From assembly GCF_002915575.1 (NCBI RefSeq), contig NZ_PQGD01000021.1, forward strand, positions 1-64,000: a stretch of 64,000 nucleotides of DNA. Reading direction: 5' to 3'. Positions 31,262-42,319 of this stretch are shown piece by piece (the first letter of the stretch is position 1; the number at the start of each line of letters is the position of its first letter). Position numbers and translations under genes: made by a program. Below the pieces are notes generated by a model. That model worked only from the letters and a program-made list of their open reading frames with translations. It had not been told where the DNA came from and made no database searches. This DNA comes from Superficieibacter electus (GTDB taxonomy: Bacteria > Pseudomonadota > Gammaproteobacteria > Enterobacterales > Enterobacteriaceae).

Positions 31262-31899
31262 GCCCCCAGCTCCTTCACCCACGCAGTAATGACATCACGG
31301 AGATCGCTCATCACCTTTTCCAGCGACTGGGTCGCATCAATGGTATAAATGGTTTTATCCTGCGCCGCCAGTTCCTGATACCGTGCACGGGTGCGGTTGA
31401 AGAAGTTTAACGATTCCTGCTCGATGCGATCCAGTTCACCGCGTGCACGGGCGCGTTTCAGCCCCACTTCCGGCGTGACGTCGAGATACAGAGTAAGATC
31501 CGGGCGAAAATCACCGAGCACCGCATCGCGCAGGGTTGCCAGCATCTGACGGTCTACGCCGCGTCCACCGCCCTGATAGGCTTGCGTTGAGAGATCGTGA
31601 CGGTCGCCAATGACCCACTGCCCCTTCGCCAGCGCGGGTTTTATCACCGTTTCCACAAGTTGTACGCGCGCTGCGTAAAACATCAGGACTTCAGCTTTAA
31701 CATTAATTTTTTCATCGCCCGTGGACTGGATATCCAGCACCAGACTGCGCAGTTTCTCGGCCAGCACCGTTCCGCCAGGTTCGCGCGTGAAGAGCAAATC
31801 GCCGATGCCCAGTTCTTTCAGGGTTTGTACCACGACATCACGCGCGGTGGTTTTACCTGCACCTTCCAGCCCCTCGATAACGATATATTTACTGCGCAT
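31258..31899 (-). CDS. tmk: Thymidylate kinase
   Basis: 213-residue P-loop kinase converting dTMP to dTDP. P-loop [12 protein letters not shown](Y/H) motif [17 protein letters not shown], and lid region ([13 protein letters not shown]). The start overlaps the mltG end by 11 nt and the end overlaps holB, in the operon pabC-mltG-tmk-holB-ycfH. Confidence 0.97.
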   Translation of the reverse strand: MRSKYIVIEGLEGAGKTTARDVVVQTLKELGIGDLLFTREPGGTVLAEKLRSLVLDIQSTGDEKINVKAEVLMFYAARVQLVETVIKPALAKGQWVIGDRHDLSTQAYQGGGRGVDRQMLATLRDAVLGDFRPDLTLYLDVTPEVGLKRARARGELDRIEQESLNFFNRTRARYQELAAQDKTIYTIDATQSLEKVMSDLRDVITAWVKELGA

Positions 31900-32911
31900 T
31901 TTTTTCCTTAAGTGCTTTCAGGTAGTCCTGAACCGACCGATTATGGCTGGCAAGATTAGTGTTGAACGTATGTCCGCCTTTACCATCGGCAACAAAATAG
32001 AGATACGGCGTTTTTTCCGGATGTGCCGCCGCGGTAAGCGACGCTTCACCTGGCACAGCGATGGGGCCCGGCGGCATTCCTGCAATGACGTAGGTATTAT
32101 ACGCGCTTGGCGTCTCCAGATCTTTACGCGTAAGGTTACCATTATAGCTCTCGCCCATACCATAAATCACAGTAGGGTCGGTTTGCAGGCGCATCCCAAT
32201 CCGCAGCCGGTTGATAAATACTGAGGCGACGCGGGTACGTTCACTGGCGACAGCGGTCTCTTTTTCAACAATCGAAGCCATAGTGACCAGCTGATTTTTA
32301 TCCGCGTATGGCAATCCCTCCGCCCGCCCTTCCCAGGCTTTATCAATGGCGGCCACCATTTTCGTGTGGGCCCGCGTAAGCAGCGCCACATCGCTGGTAT
32401 TGGCGGTGTACATCCAGGTATCGGGCCAGAACCAGCCCTCGACCCAGTCAGGATTTTCCAGTTTCAGTGCTGCAGCTACGCTTGCGTAGCTATCATCTTT
32501 CAGCGTGTGCTTAATGTACGGTGCATCACGAAGCTGGCGCAGATAATCGCTGACGCGCATACCTTCGACGAAGCGCAGCGGGAACTGCGCCTCTTTACCG
32601 CTTTCCAGCAGCTTTAGCATATCGCGCACGGTCATCTGTGGCGTAAAACGGTAGGTCCCCGCTTTAAAGTGGGAAAGATCGGGTTCAAGACGCAACAGCC
32701 ACTGGAAGACGCGTGGACGATTAATGATTTTCTCGTTATAAAGTTGCTCGCCCAGTGCCAGCCGACCGGTACCTGCTTTAAGCGTAAAGATGGTTTCATC
32801 TTTGATGAGCAGAGTACTGTCGGCAAGATGGCGGACTTTCCATAGACCTGCGCCTGCGGCAATACCCAGCACAACGAGTAACAGAAGGACAAAACGTAAC
32901 ATTTTCTTCAT
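31889..32911 (-). CDS. mltG: Endolytic murein transglycosylase MltG (YceG)
   Basis: 340-residue inner-membrane enzyme that cleaves nascent glycan strands and releases them from synthesis. One N-terminal transmembrane helix ([20 protein letters not shown]), a LysM-like subdomain, and the YceG catalytic domain with the conserved Glu in [26 protein letters not shown] and the QTDPTVIYG motif. It is located 8 bp after pabC. Confidence 0.96.
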   Translation of the reverse strand: MKKMLRFVLLLLVVLGIAAGAGLWKVRHLADSTLLIKDETIFTLKAGTGRLALGEQLYNEKIINRPRVFQWLLRLEPDLSHFKAGTYRFTPQMTVRDMLKLLESGKEAQFPLRFVEGMRVSDYLRQLRDAPYIKHTLKDDSYASVAAALKLENPDWVEGWFWPDTWMYTANTSDVALLTRAHTKMVAAIDKAWEGRAEGLPYADKNQLVTMASIVEKETAVASERTRVASVFINRLRIGMRLQTDPTVIYGMGESYNGNLTRKDLETPSAYNTYVIAGMPPGPIAVPGEASLTAAAHPEKTPYLYFVADGKGGHTFNTNLASHNRSVQDYLKALKEKNAQ

Positions 32912-32919
32912 GATGTAGT

Positions 32920-33723
32920 TTATGGCTCACAAAGGGGGGCTAAAAAATGATAAAGCTCGCGAGATGACCAGACATGCTCATTCCAGCGGCGGACTGGCAC
33001 CAGTGGCATCAGCGCATTGCAAATAATCACCTCATCGGCACCAGCCAGGGCTATTTCCTGACACTGTACTTCGCGCACCCGCCACGGGGAGGCACTCAAA
33101 TGATTTAAACAGTGTTGACGCATGATCCCCGCCACACCTGCGTTTTCAAGTTGCGGTGTAAAAACCGTCTGTCGCTGACGCCAGAATATATTGGCGGCAC
33201 AGCATTCCGTTAACCACCCATCGCTGTCAAGCACCAGCGCTTCATCTGCGTTTGTTTGTTCAAGATGCATGCGGATAAGAACTTGCTCAAGTCGATTCAG
33301 ATGCTTAATACCCGCAAGATGAGGATTGCGACCGAGTCGTACCGGGCTGAGCGTCAGCGTAATACCCTCGCTACGCCAGCGCGAAAAATGGGCCGGATAG
33401 TCTGAAACTGATAGCATTCGCGTTGGAGTGAGGCAAGCCGTCGGACTATAACCACGTCCGCCACCGCCACGGCTGAGCACAACTTTAAGAACGCCCTCAC
33501 CTTTTGCGGCAGCAAGTTGTTGCATTTCGGTGGTGAGAATATCCCAGCTTTCAAAGGGTATATGCAGGCGCTCACAGGCGGCACGCAGGCGCTGGACATG
33601 AGCCTCTAAAAGCGCAATCCGACCCGTGGCGATTCTGGCTGTCGTAAAACAACCGTCGCCGAATTGAGTGGCTCTGTCTGCTGCCGCTAACGTGTTCTGT
33701 TGACAGCCATTAATCAAGAACAT
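32920..33723 (-). CDS. pabC: Aminodeoxychorismate lyase
   Basis: 267-residue PLP fold-type IV enzyme that releases p-aminobenzoate and pyruvate from 4-amino-4-deoxychorismate in folate synthesis. The PLP lysine is Lys140 in [13 protein letters not shown], with the conserved Glu in [12 protein letters not shown] and [11 protein letters not shown] near the N-terminus. First gene of the pabC-mltG-tmk-holB-ycfH group, downstream of fabF after a terminator. Confidence 0.95.
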   Translation of the reverse strand: MFLINGCQQNTLAAADRATQFGDGCFTTARIATGRIALLEAHVQRLRAACERLHIPFESWDILTTEMQQLAAAKGEGVLKVVLSRGGGGRGYSPTACLTPTRMLSVSDYPAHFSRWRSEGITLTLSPVRLGRNPHLAGIKHLNRLEQVLIRMHLEQTNADEALVLDSDGWLTECCAANIFWRQRQTVFTPQLENAGVAGIMRQHCLNHLSASPWRVREVQCQEIALAGADEVIICNALMPLVPVRRWNEHVWSSRELYHFLAPLCEP

Positions 33724-33792
33724 AGTGGCTCCTTAATGGGCAGACAGTTTGGCAGGATGACTGGCGCAGGACAAGCGGAGAAAACTGAATTG

Positions 33793-33818
33793 AAAAGGCC
33801 CACCGAAGCGGGCCTTTA
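33793..33818 (-). terminator. Terminator of the fab cluster after fabF
   Basis: AAAGGCCC and GGGCCTTT pair around ACCGAAGC; on the minus strand the stem is followed by TTTT then CAA. It lies 20 bp after the fabF stop. Confidence 0.75.
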
Positions 33819-33837
33819 AACGAAGTCGCTAACGCAA

Positions 33838-35144
<1,307 letters not shown>

Positions 35145-35155
35145 GAGATGTTCAC

Positions 35156-35392
35156 TTATGCCTGGTGGCCGTTGATATAATCAATGGCAGCCTGAACGGT
35201 AGTGATTTTCTCAGCTTCTTCGTCCGGAATCTCAGTATCAAACTCTTCTTCCAGAGCCATTACCAGCTCAACGGTGTCAAGAGAATCTGCGCCCAGGTCT
35301 TCAACGAAAGAAGCATTATTGGTCACTTCTTCCTGCTTAACGCCCAGCTGCTCGCCGATAATTTTCTTAACGCGTTCTTCGATAGTGCTCAT
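35156..35392 (-). CDS. acpP: Acyl carrier protein
   Basis: 78-residue acidic carrier; the phosphopantetheine site is Ser37 in [13 protein letters not shown]. It holds growing acyl chains and binds many partners. Sequence and length are essentially those of E. coli. The 210-bp gap to fabG (35393-35602) has no gene and probably carries a separate acpP promoter. Confidence 0.99.
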
Positions 35393-35602
35393 ACTCTTAA
35401 ATTTCCTATCAAAACTCGCTTTCGCGATGGTTTTCGTAGTGTATAAAATGTTGAAAAATTTGCAACTAAATCCCGGCAGTTCTTACCACGATTTTACGCT
35501 ATTTTGCGGGTGAACCCCTCAATAACGCAAACTATTTTGCACCAGTTTATGCTTAAAAACGTGCGGTTTGCGCGGTTCCTGAGCATTCCGGGTGCATCGT
35601 GG

Positions 35603-36337
35603 TTAAACCATGTACATTCCGCCGTTGACGTGCAGGGTTTCACCAGAGATGTAACCTGCTTCGTCAGAAGCTAAAAATGCAACCGCGCTGGCGATCTCTT
35701 TTGCATCACCAAGACGACCCGCCGGAACTTGCGCCAGAATACCCGCACGCTGCTCGTCAGAGAGCGCGCGCGTCATGTCCGTTTCAATAAAGCCCGGAGC
35801 AACAACGTTTACAGTAATACCACGCGACGCCACTTCACGCGCCAGCGATTTACTGAAGCCGATCAACCCTGCTTTTGCCGCAGCATAGTTGGCCTGGCCA
35901 GCATTTCCCATAGTCCCAACAACAGAACCAATGGTAATGATACGCCCATGACGCTTTTTCATCATAGCGCGCAATACGGCTTTTGACAGACGGAAAACCG
36001 ATGACAGATTGGTTTCCAGGATGTCATTCCATTCGTCTTCTTTCATGCGCATTAACAGGTTATCACGCGTAATGCCGGCATTATTCACCAGAATGTCGAC
36101 TTCGCCAAACTCTGCGCGAATATTTTCCAGAACGGATTCGATAGATGCCGGATCGGTCACATTCAGCATCAGGCCTTTTCCGTTGCTACCCAGATAGTCG
36201 CTGATAGCCTGCGCGCCATTCTCACTGGTGGCGGTGCCAATCACTTTTGCGCCGCGAGCAACAAGCGTTTCTGCAATCGCGCGACCAATGCCGCGGCTTG
36301 CGCCCGTTAACAGTGCGATTTTTCCTTCAAAACTCAT
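35603..36337 (-). CDS. fabG: 3-oxoacyl-ACP reductase
   Basis: 244-residue NADPH-dependent short-chain dehydrogenase. NADP motif LLTGASRGIGRAIAE, NNAGITRDNLLMRM, and the catalytic YAAAKAG (Tyr-x3-Lys). The start MSFEGKIALLTG at 36337 is preferred; an upstream in-frame start at 36361 lies inside fabD. Confidence 0.98.
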   Translation of the reverse strand: MSFEGKIALLTGASRGIGRAIAETLVARGAKVIGTATSENGAQAISDYLGSNGKGLMLNVTDPASIESVLENIRAEFGEVDILVNNAGITRDNLLMRMKEDEWNDILETNLSSVFRLSKAVLRAMMKKRHGRIITIGSVVGTMGNAGQANYAAAKAGLIGFSKSLAREVASRGITVNVVAPGFIETDMTRALSDEQRAGILAQVPAGRLGDAKEIASAVAFLASDEAGYISGETLHVNGGMYMV

Positions 36338-36350
36338 GGTATTCCTCTTT

Positions 36351-37280
36351 TTATTGTGCAATCGCCGCTGACAGTGCGTCCGGCTCGTTAAGCGCCGATG
36401 CAGTCAGGGTGTCAACAATACGTTTGGTCAGGCCGGTTAATACTTTACCTGGACCGACTTCATAGAGATGCTCAACGCCCTCTGAAGCCATAAATTCTAC
36501 GCTCCTGGTCCACTGAACCGGGCTATACAGCTGGCGTACCAGCGCGTCGCGGATAGCGTCTGGCGCGGTTTCGCATTTTACATCAACGTTGTTAACGACA
36601 GGCACGGACGGCGCGTTAAAGGTGATGTTTTTCAGTTCGACCGCCAGCTTTTCAGCCGCTGGTTTCATCAATGCACAGTGGGACGGCACGCTAACCGGCA
36701 GCGGCAATGCGCGTTTAGCACCCGCAGCTTTACAGGCAGCACCGGCACGCTCAACAGCGTCTTTATGCCCGGCAATCACTACCTGCCCGGGAGAGTTGTA
36801 GTTGACCGGAGAAACCACTTCACCCTGAGCAGATTCTTCACAGGCTTTAGCGATAGCGGCATCATCAAGGCCGATGATGGCAGACATCGCCCCAGTTCCG
36901 GCCGGTACAGCTTCCTGCATAAACTTGCCGCGCAGCTCGACCAGACGCACCGCGTCGGCGAAATCAATAACACCGGCACACACCAGCGCCGAGTATTCAC
37001 CGAGGCTGTGTCCGGCCATCAGAGCCGGCGTTTTGCCGCCCTGCTGCTGCCACGCGCGATACAGCGCAACAGAAGCCGCCAGCAGCGCAGGCTGCGTCTG
37101 CCACGTTTTGTTCAGTTCTTCCGCCGGCCCCTGCTGGGTCAGCGCCCAGAGATCGTAACCGAGTGCCGCAGAGGCTTCACGAAATGTCTCTTCAATAACC
37201 GGGTGAGCAGCGGCCATATCAGCCAGCATCCCAACGGTCTGCGAACCCTGACCCGGAAAAACGAATGCAAATTGCGTCAT
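36351..37280 (-). CDS. fabD: Malonyl-CoA:ACP transacylase
   Basis: 309 residues. It transfers malonyl from CoA to ACP. The nucleophile is in the GHSLGEYSAL elbow, the catalytic His in VPSHCALM, and the N-terminal FVFPGQGSQTVGM is typical. Located between fabH and fabG, with 13- and 15-bp gaps. Confidence 0.98.
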   Translation of the reverse strand: MTQFAFVFPGQGSQTVGMLADMAAAHPVIEETFREASAALGYDLWALTQQGPAEELNKTWQTQPALLAASVALYRAWQQQGGKTPALMAGHSLGEYSALVCAGVIDFADAVRLVELRGKFMQEAVPAGTGAMSAIIGLDDAAIAKACEESAQGEVVSPVNYNSPGQVVIAGHKDAVERAGAACKAAGAKRALPLPVSVPSHCALMKPAAEKLAVELKNITFNAPSVPVVNNVDVKCETAPDAIRDALVRQLYSPVQWTRSVEFMASEGVEHLYEVGPGKVLTGLTKRIVDTLTASALNEPDALSAAIAQ

Positions 37281-37295
37281 GTTATTATCCTTATT

Positions 37296-38249
37296 TCAGA
37301 AACGAACCAGCGCCGAGCCCCAGGTGAATCCGCCGCCGAAGGCTTCCAGCAGGACCAGTTGTCCGGCCTTAATGCGACCATCGCGCACCGCTTCATCCAG
37401 CGCGCAGGGTACCGATGCCGCAGACGTGTTGCCGTGACGGTCAAGCGTCACCACCACGTTGTCCATCGACATCCCCAGCTTCTTCGCCGTAGCGCTGATG
37501 ATGCGCAGATTCGCCTGATGCGGCACCAGCCAGTCAAGCTGCGAGCGGTCGAGATTATTCGCTTCCAGCGTCTCATCAACAATGTGCGCCAGTTCCGTGA
37601 CCGCGACCTTAAAGACCTCATTGCCGGTCATCGTCAGATATGTTGAATTCTCCGGATGCACGCGATCCAGATTCGGCAGCGTTAATAGCTCGCCGTAGCG
37701 GCCATCGGCATGAAGATGGGTAGAAATAATCCCCTGCTCTTCCGACGCGCTAAGTACCACGGCCCCTGCACCATCACCAAAGATGATGATCGTACCGCGA
37801 TCGGTGGGATCGCAGGTGCGCGCCAGTACGTCGGAGCCAATCACCAGCGCATGTTTCACCGCACCCGACTTCACATATTGGTCCGCTACGCTTAGTGCAT
37901 AGGTAAACCCTGCACACGCTGCACCAATATCAAATGCCGGACAGCCTTTAATTTCCAGCATGTTCTGGATCTGGCAGGCCGCACTGGGAAAGGCATGGGT
38001 TGCTGAGGTGGTAGCAACAATAATCAGTTCGATCTGCTCGGCATTAACGCCCGCCATGTCCAGCGCACGTTTAGCGGCTTCAAAGCCCATTGTCGCAACC
38101 GTTTCATTCGGCCCGGCGATACGGCGTTCACGAATACCTGTACGAGTGACAATCCACTCATCAGACGTGTCGACCATTTTTTCCAGATCGGCGTTGGTTC
38201 GCACTTGTTCGGGCAGATAGCTGCCGGTACCCATAATCTTCGTATGCAT
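37296..38249 (-). CDS. fabH: 3-oxoacyl-ACP synthase III
   Basis: 317-residue initiating condensing enzyme (acetyl-CoA plus malonyl-ACP). The triad is Cys in [11 protein letters not shown], His in [11 protein letters not shown] and Asn in HGNTSAAS. The C-terminus is [15 protein letters not shown]. It lies 6 bp after plsX. Confidence 0.98.
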   Translation of the reverse strand: MHTKIMGTGSYLPEQVRTNADLEKMVDTSDEWIVTRTGIRERRIAGPNETVATMGFEAAKRALDMAGVNAEQIELIIVATTSATHAFPSAACQIQNMLEIKGCPAFDIGAACAGFTYALSVADQYVKSGAVKHALVIGSDVLARTCDPTDRGTIIIFGDGAGAVVLSASEEQGIISTHLHADGRYGELLTLPNLDRVHPENSTYLTMTGNEVFKVAVTELAHIVDETLEANNLDRSQLDWLVPHQANLRIISATAKKLGMSMDNVVVTLDRHGNTSAASVPCALDEAVRDGRIKAGQLVLLEAFGGGFTWGSALVRF

Positions 38250-38255
38250 GTAAGC

Positions 38256-39290
38256 TCAGTCACTTTTTGCTAATACAGATTCCAGGCGAGCGGCAATCCG
38301 CTGAGGGACTTGTCGCTGCACCGCCTGCACTGCCTGTTCAATCGCCACGCTAAACGCGCGCTGATTGGCCGCACCATGACTCTTAATCACCGTGCCGCGT
38401 AATCCTAACAGACAGGCACCATTATACTGGTCGGGGTTGAGGTGACTGAATCGCCTTGTCAGGCTTTTTTGTAACCAGTGTTTTAATAACCACAGCCACC
38501 ACGACCGTTTTTTACCTTCGCCCTGCGACTTCAGCAGCGAAAGAAACATCCTTACAACACCTTCCATGGTCTTTAATGTGACATTGCCTGTAAATCCGTC
38601 ACAGACCAGAACATCGGTTTTGCCGGTCAACAGTTCATTGGCTTCAAGATAACCAATATAGTTGATTGAGGGCACGTTCTTTAGCCGTTCAGACGCCTGG
38701 CGGATGCTATCGAGGCCTTTGACCTCTTCTTCACCAATATTGAGCAACGCCACGCGAGGTTGCGTGATGCCAATGACATCTTCTGCCAGAACAGCCCCCA
38801 TCACGGCAAACTGCACCAGCATTTTGCTGTCACAGTCTACGTTAGCACCCAGATCGAGCACCACCGTTTTTCCCTTCTGCTGGTGAGGAAGAATCGTCAC
38901 CAGCGCCGGACGCTCAATGCCGTCAATCGGCTTGAGCAATAATTTCGCCAGCCCCATCAGCGCACCGGTATTGCCCGCACTTACGCAGGCTTCGGCACGT
39001 CCTTCTTTCACCAGCTCCAGCGCAATACGCATTGAGCTGCCCCGGCTGTTACGCACAGCCTGTGAGGGGCGGGCATCACTGGCAATAACTGACTGCGCAG
39101 GAATAACCTGCAGACGCGAACGTTGTTCAAAGTCAGCTCTGGCAAGTAATGGCGTGATAGCGTCGGGATCGCCGACCAGGAGGAGTGTGAGTTGCGAATT
39201 AGAATTCAGTGCCTGCAAAGCTGCAGGCACTGTCACGGAAGGGCCAAAATCGCCCCCCATGACATCTAACGCCAGGGTTAGATGAGTCAA
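38256..39290 (-). CDS. plsX: Phosphate acyltransferase PlsX
   Basis: Peripheral membrane enzyme that makes acyl-phosphate from acyl-ACP for phospholipid synthesis. Conserved: [58 protein letters not shown]. The TTG at 39290 (next residues THLTLALD) aligns with the E. coli start; a GTG at 39356 would add 22 residues. With the TTG start the protein has 344 residues. The C-terminus ([11 protein letters not shown]) is shorter than in E. coli, which has a longer tail; here the stop lies just before fabH. Confidence 0.92.
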   Translation of the reverse strand: MTHLTLALDVMGGDFGPSVTVPAALQALNSNSQLTLLLVGDPDAITPLLARADFEQRSRLQVIPAQSVIASDARPSQAVRNSRGSSMRIALELVKEGRAEACVSAGNTGALMGLAKLLLKPIDGIERPALVTILPHQQKGKTVVLDLGANVDCDSKMLVQFAVMGAVLAEDVIGITQPRVALLNIGEEEVKGLDSIRQASERLKNVPSINYIGYLEANELLTGKTDVLVCDGFTGNVTLKTMEGVVRMFLSLLKSQGEGKKRSWWLWLLKHWLQKSLTRRFSHLNPDQYNGACLLGLRGTVIKSHGAANQRAFSVAIEQAVQAVQRQVPQRIAARLESVLAKSD

Positions 39291-39413
39291 GGTATCGTCG
39301 CTGCCCGGTTTGGTTATCCCCGCTGACACGGGGAATTCCTCACTAAGCGTCACCACGCTTTTACTCGTCGATTTTCACGCTATAGTGCGCGAAAGCCGTT
39401 GAGTATCGCGTGA

Positions 39414-39599
<186 letters not shown>

Positions 39600-39638
39600 T
39601 TAATTACGGCTTCTCCCCGCGCTCGCGGGAAACACCTA

Positions 39639-40172
<534 letters not shown>

Positions 40173-40303
40173 TTAACTTTGTAACGTCATAGAGTCAAAG
40201 AAAAAGGCAACCTGAGGATGCCTTTTGCCAATAATTCGCACACATTGCGGCCTTTAGTTTAAAATGAGGTCATCCGATACGCTATATCTGAATGAAAAAA
40301 TAT

Positions 40304-40888
40304 ATGACCCGTCTTATTCTTGCTTCAACTTCGCCATGGCGGCGTATGCTGCTCGAAAAGCTTGGCCTCGCCTTTGAATGTGCCGCGCCGGATACCGATG
40401 AAACGCCCCAGTCCGGTGAAACGCCGCGCCATCTGGTGCTGCGTCTGGCCCAGGCTAAAGCCCAGTCGCTGGCCGGGCGTTTTCCAGAGCATTTGATTAT
40501 TGGTTCGGATCAGGTATGCGTCCTGAACGGTGAAATCGCCGGCAAACCGTTGACCGAAGAAAAAGCCCGCCAGCAGTTGATGCAGGCCAGTGGAAATATC
40601 GTCACCTTTTATACCGGGCTGGCGCTTTATAATTCGGCGACGGGGCATTTACAAACTGAATGTGAGCCGTTTGATGTTCACTTTCGCCATCTGAGCGAAC
40701 AGGAAATAGGCGACTATTTACGCAAAGAAAACCCACTTCAGTGCGCCGGCAGTTTTAAAAGTGAAGGACTGGGGATTGCGCTGTTTGAGCGGCTTGAAGG
40801 ACGCGATCCTAATGCGCTGGTGGGGCTGCCGCTGATAGCGCTGTGTCAGATGCTGCGCCGGGAAGAGATGAATCCGCTTTTGGGATAA
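40304..40888 (+). CDS. yceF: Maf-family nucleotide pyrophosphatase YceF
   Basis: 194 residues, the same length as E. coli YceF from [20 protein letters not shown]. Maf motifs: ASTSPWRR, the Glu of DETP, and the catalytic [11 protein letters not shown]. coli YceF hydrolyses 7-methyl-GTP. An ATG four codons upstream (40292) is an equally readable start. In E. coli it converges with rluC; here about 9.3 kb of extra DNA follows. Confidence 0.96.
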   Translation: MTRLILASTSPWRRMLLEKLGLAFECAAPDTDETPQSGETPRHLVLRLAQAKAQSLAGRFPEHLIIGSDQVCVLNGEIAGKPLTEEKARQQLMQASGNIVTFYTGLALYNSATGHLQTECEPFDVHFRHLSEQEIGDYLRKENPLQCAGSFKSEGLGIALFERLEGRDPNALVGLPLIALCQMLRREEMNPLLG

Positions 40889-40931
40889 CGTGTCTGGAAC
40901 AGAAGACCATCTCTGACAACGTAATGCAATA

Positions 40932-41025
40932 TGCCGGATGGCGGCTACGCCTTATCCGGCCTACATTCGCGACATATCAGGAACTTACACCACATCGTAG
41001 GCCCGGTAAGCGCAGTGCCACCAGG
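40932..41025. repeat. Two REP elements at the left edge of the accessory island
   Basis: GCCGGATGGCGGCTACGCCTTATCCGGC (about 40934-40961) followed by CTAC, then GTAGGCCCGGTAAGCGCAGTGCCACCAGGC (about 40996-41025). These are inverted relative to each other (a BIME-like pair). They lie between yceF and the rluC remnant. Confidence 0.8.
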
Positions 41026-41042
41026 CAGAACGACGCAGGCCT

Positions 41043-41355
41043 GGTTCGCGTTACGCAACACCTGCAGGCACCGCTTCAGCTCGTCATCCAGCGGTGCTTC
41101 AATGCGCAACACCTCCCTGGTTCACGGGTGGGTAAACTTCAGCGCCGCCACGTGGAGGAAAAGACGGCTTAGACCGATTCCCGCCAGTTGCTTATCAAAC
41201 TCGCGGTCGCCGTAGCGATCGTCAAAGGCAATCGGATGCCCGGCATATAACGTATGCACGCGGATCTGATGGGTGCGTCCCTTTCTGCATACCTTTATCA
41301 CGCAACTGCTCATGCAATGAACGCAACGCCGAGCATTTTATCAGCAGCAGGATAA
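41043..41355 (-). pseudogene. Degraded duplicate of the rluC 3' region
   Basis: Read on the minus strand it encodes SALRSLHEQLRDKGMQK, then jumps out of frame to GRTHQIRVHTLYAGHPIAFDD and on to LFLHVAALKFTHP, a TGA (41122-41124), then TREVLRIEAPLDDELKRCLQ. The intact RluC at 50175-51128 has the same segments with about 55 more residues between MQK and GRTHQIR. So this is an rluC copy with an internal deletion, a frameshift and a nonsense codon, lacking the N-terminal half. At the DNA level I estimate about 80 percent identity to the intact gene, so it is not a recent duplication of it. It lies exactly where rluC ends in E. coli (next to yceF). Confidence 0.92.
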
Positions 41356-41393
41356 GGTTCCATGGCTGGATAAAGGGCTGAAACCTTAATAAG

Positions 41394-41419
41394 CGCCCCT
41401 CAGCTTGAGCTGAGGGGCG
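41394..41419. terminator. Perfect 12-bp stem-loop after the exporter gene
   Basis: CGCCCCTCAGCT and its exact complement AGCTGAGGGGCG surround only TG. It lies 4 bp after the stop of the TauE-like gene and probably ends or stabilises the GRE operon transcript; on the minus strand CTTATTAAGG follows, so there is no strong U-tract. Confidence 0.7.
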
Positions 41420-41423
41420 TCAC

Positions 41424-42209
41424 TCAGGCGAGGGCCATCAGACTGGTGATCAACATATTGCCGCCGACAAACAGCAGCACCAGATACACAATCCGCAGGA
41501 AGGTTTCCTTTCTGATGCGCTGCAAGAAGGCCATGCCGAGGAAGAAGCCAATCGCCGCCATTGGGAAACCAATTGTCAGCGCGCTGCCCAGATGCGCCGT
41601 AAACGCGCCATTACGGTACTGGTTGAAGGCATTCCAGGTGTTAAATACTACCCACACCATATTCATGGTGTTACGAAACTTCTCTTTCTCCCTCACCGCT
41701 TCAATGGTGTAGACGGTGATCAGCGGCCCGCCAATGGTAAAGGCTCCATGAACAATGCCGCCCAGGATCAGGCAGCCGTAACGGAAGCTCTTTCTTGCCA
41801 GCGTGTCCGGCGCGTTAGTAGCCTCCACTTTTTTAAAGATGATAGGGTTGACGATATGCTTGTAGATATTCATCACCGCAATAATCGTCACCATGGCACC
41901 AATGCAAATTTTCGCCACGTTGGGGCTGATGGTATAGAACAGATAGTTACCGATCAGGATGCCCGGCACGCAAAGCACGACGATTTTGCCGAGGTCGCGC
42001 CAGGAGATGTCGCGCCAGGTTTTGACCGCCAGAAAGTAGAGAAACGGCAGCGTAATCACCGTCCCGTAGGGCACCCCAACCGATGTGCCAAGCAACCCGT
42101 TCGTGACCGATGCTGCGATAACCGTACAACCAAAGCCCGTACATCCCTGTACAAAAAAGCCGACAATTTGCATCAGACCGACAAGGACAAAATCAAGATT
42201 AAAATTCAT
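41424..42209 (-). CDS. TauE/SafE (TSUP) family membrane exporter
   Basis: 261 residues with seven or eight transmembrane segments. The N-terminal repeat has FFVQGCTGFGCTVIAASVTNGLLG and the second repeat GCLILGGIVHGAFTIGGPLITVYTIEA, the glycine-rich half-repeats of the TSUP family. Family members export sulfite, sulfoacetate or other organosulfonates, or import sulfur-containing anions. It is the last gene of the activase-GRE-exporter unit, 110 bp after the GRE. In this setting it would export the end product of the pathway, either sulfite or a sulfonate such as 3-hydroxypropane-1-sulfonate. The substrate is inferred only from context. Confidence 0.85.
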   Translation of the reverse strand: MNFNLDFVLVGLMQIVGFFVQGCTGFGCTVIAASVTNGLLGTSVGVPYGTVITLPFLYFLAVKTWRDISWRDLGKIVVLCVPGILIGNYLFYTISPNVAKICIGAMVTIIAVMNIYKHIVNPIIFKKVEATNAPDTLARKSFRYGCLILGGIVHGAFTIGGPLITVYTIEAVREKEKFRNTMNMVWVVFNTWNAFNQYRNGAFTAHLGSALTIGFPMAAIGFFLGMAFLQRIRKETFLRIVYLVLLFVGGNMLITSLMALA

Positions 42210-42252
42210 TATATCCGCCCTGGAAAGCGCTTAAAGTTTGGCTACATTGCGA

Positions 42253-42275
42253 ATGTCCGGACCTACGCCGGACAT
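42253..42275 (-). promoter_or_regulatory. Stem-loop between the GRE and exporter genes
   Basis: ATGTCCGG and CCGGACAT form an 8-bp stem with a 7-nt loop inside the 110-bp gap, followed by the imperfect GGCGAGCGCCATGCGCCCGCC. Such intercistronic hairpins often set different RNA stability for the two cistrons. Confidence 0.5.
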
Positions 42276-42319
42276 GACCAGGCGAGCGCCATGCGCCCGC
42301 CCTGTTAGCAAGAAGAAGG

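Noticed and set aside
36678-37646. 322-residue plus-strand frame across fabD and fabH
   Set aside because: Spans two genes on the opposite strand with the composition typical of antisense frames.
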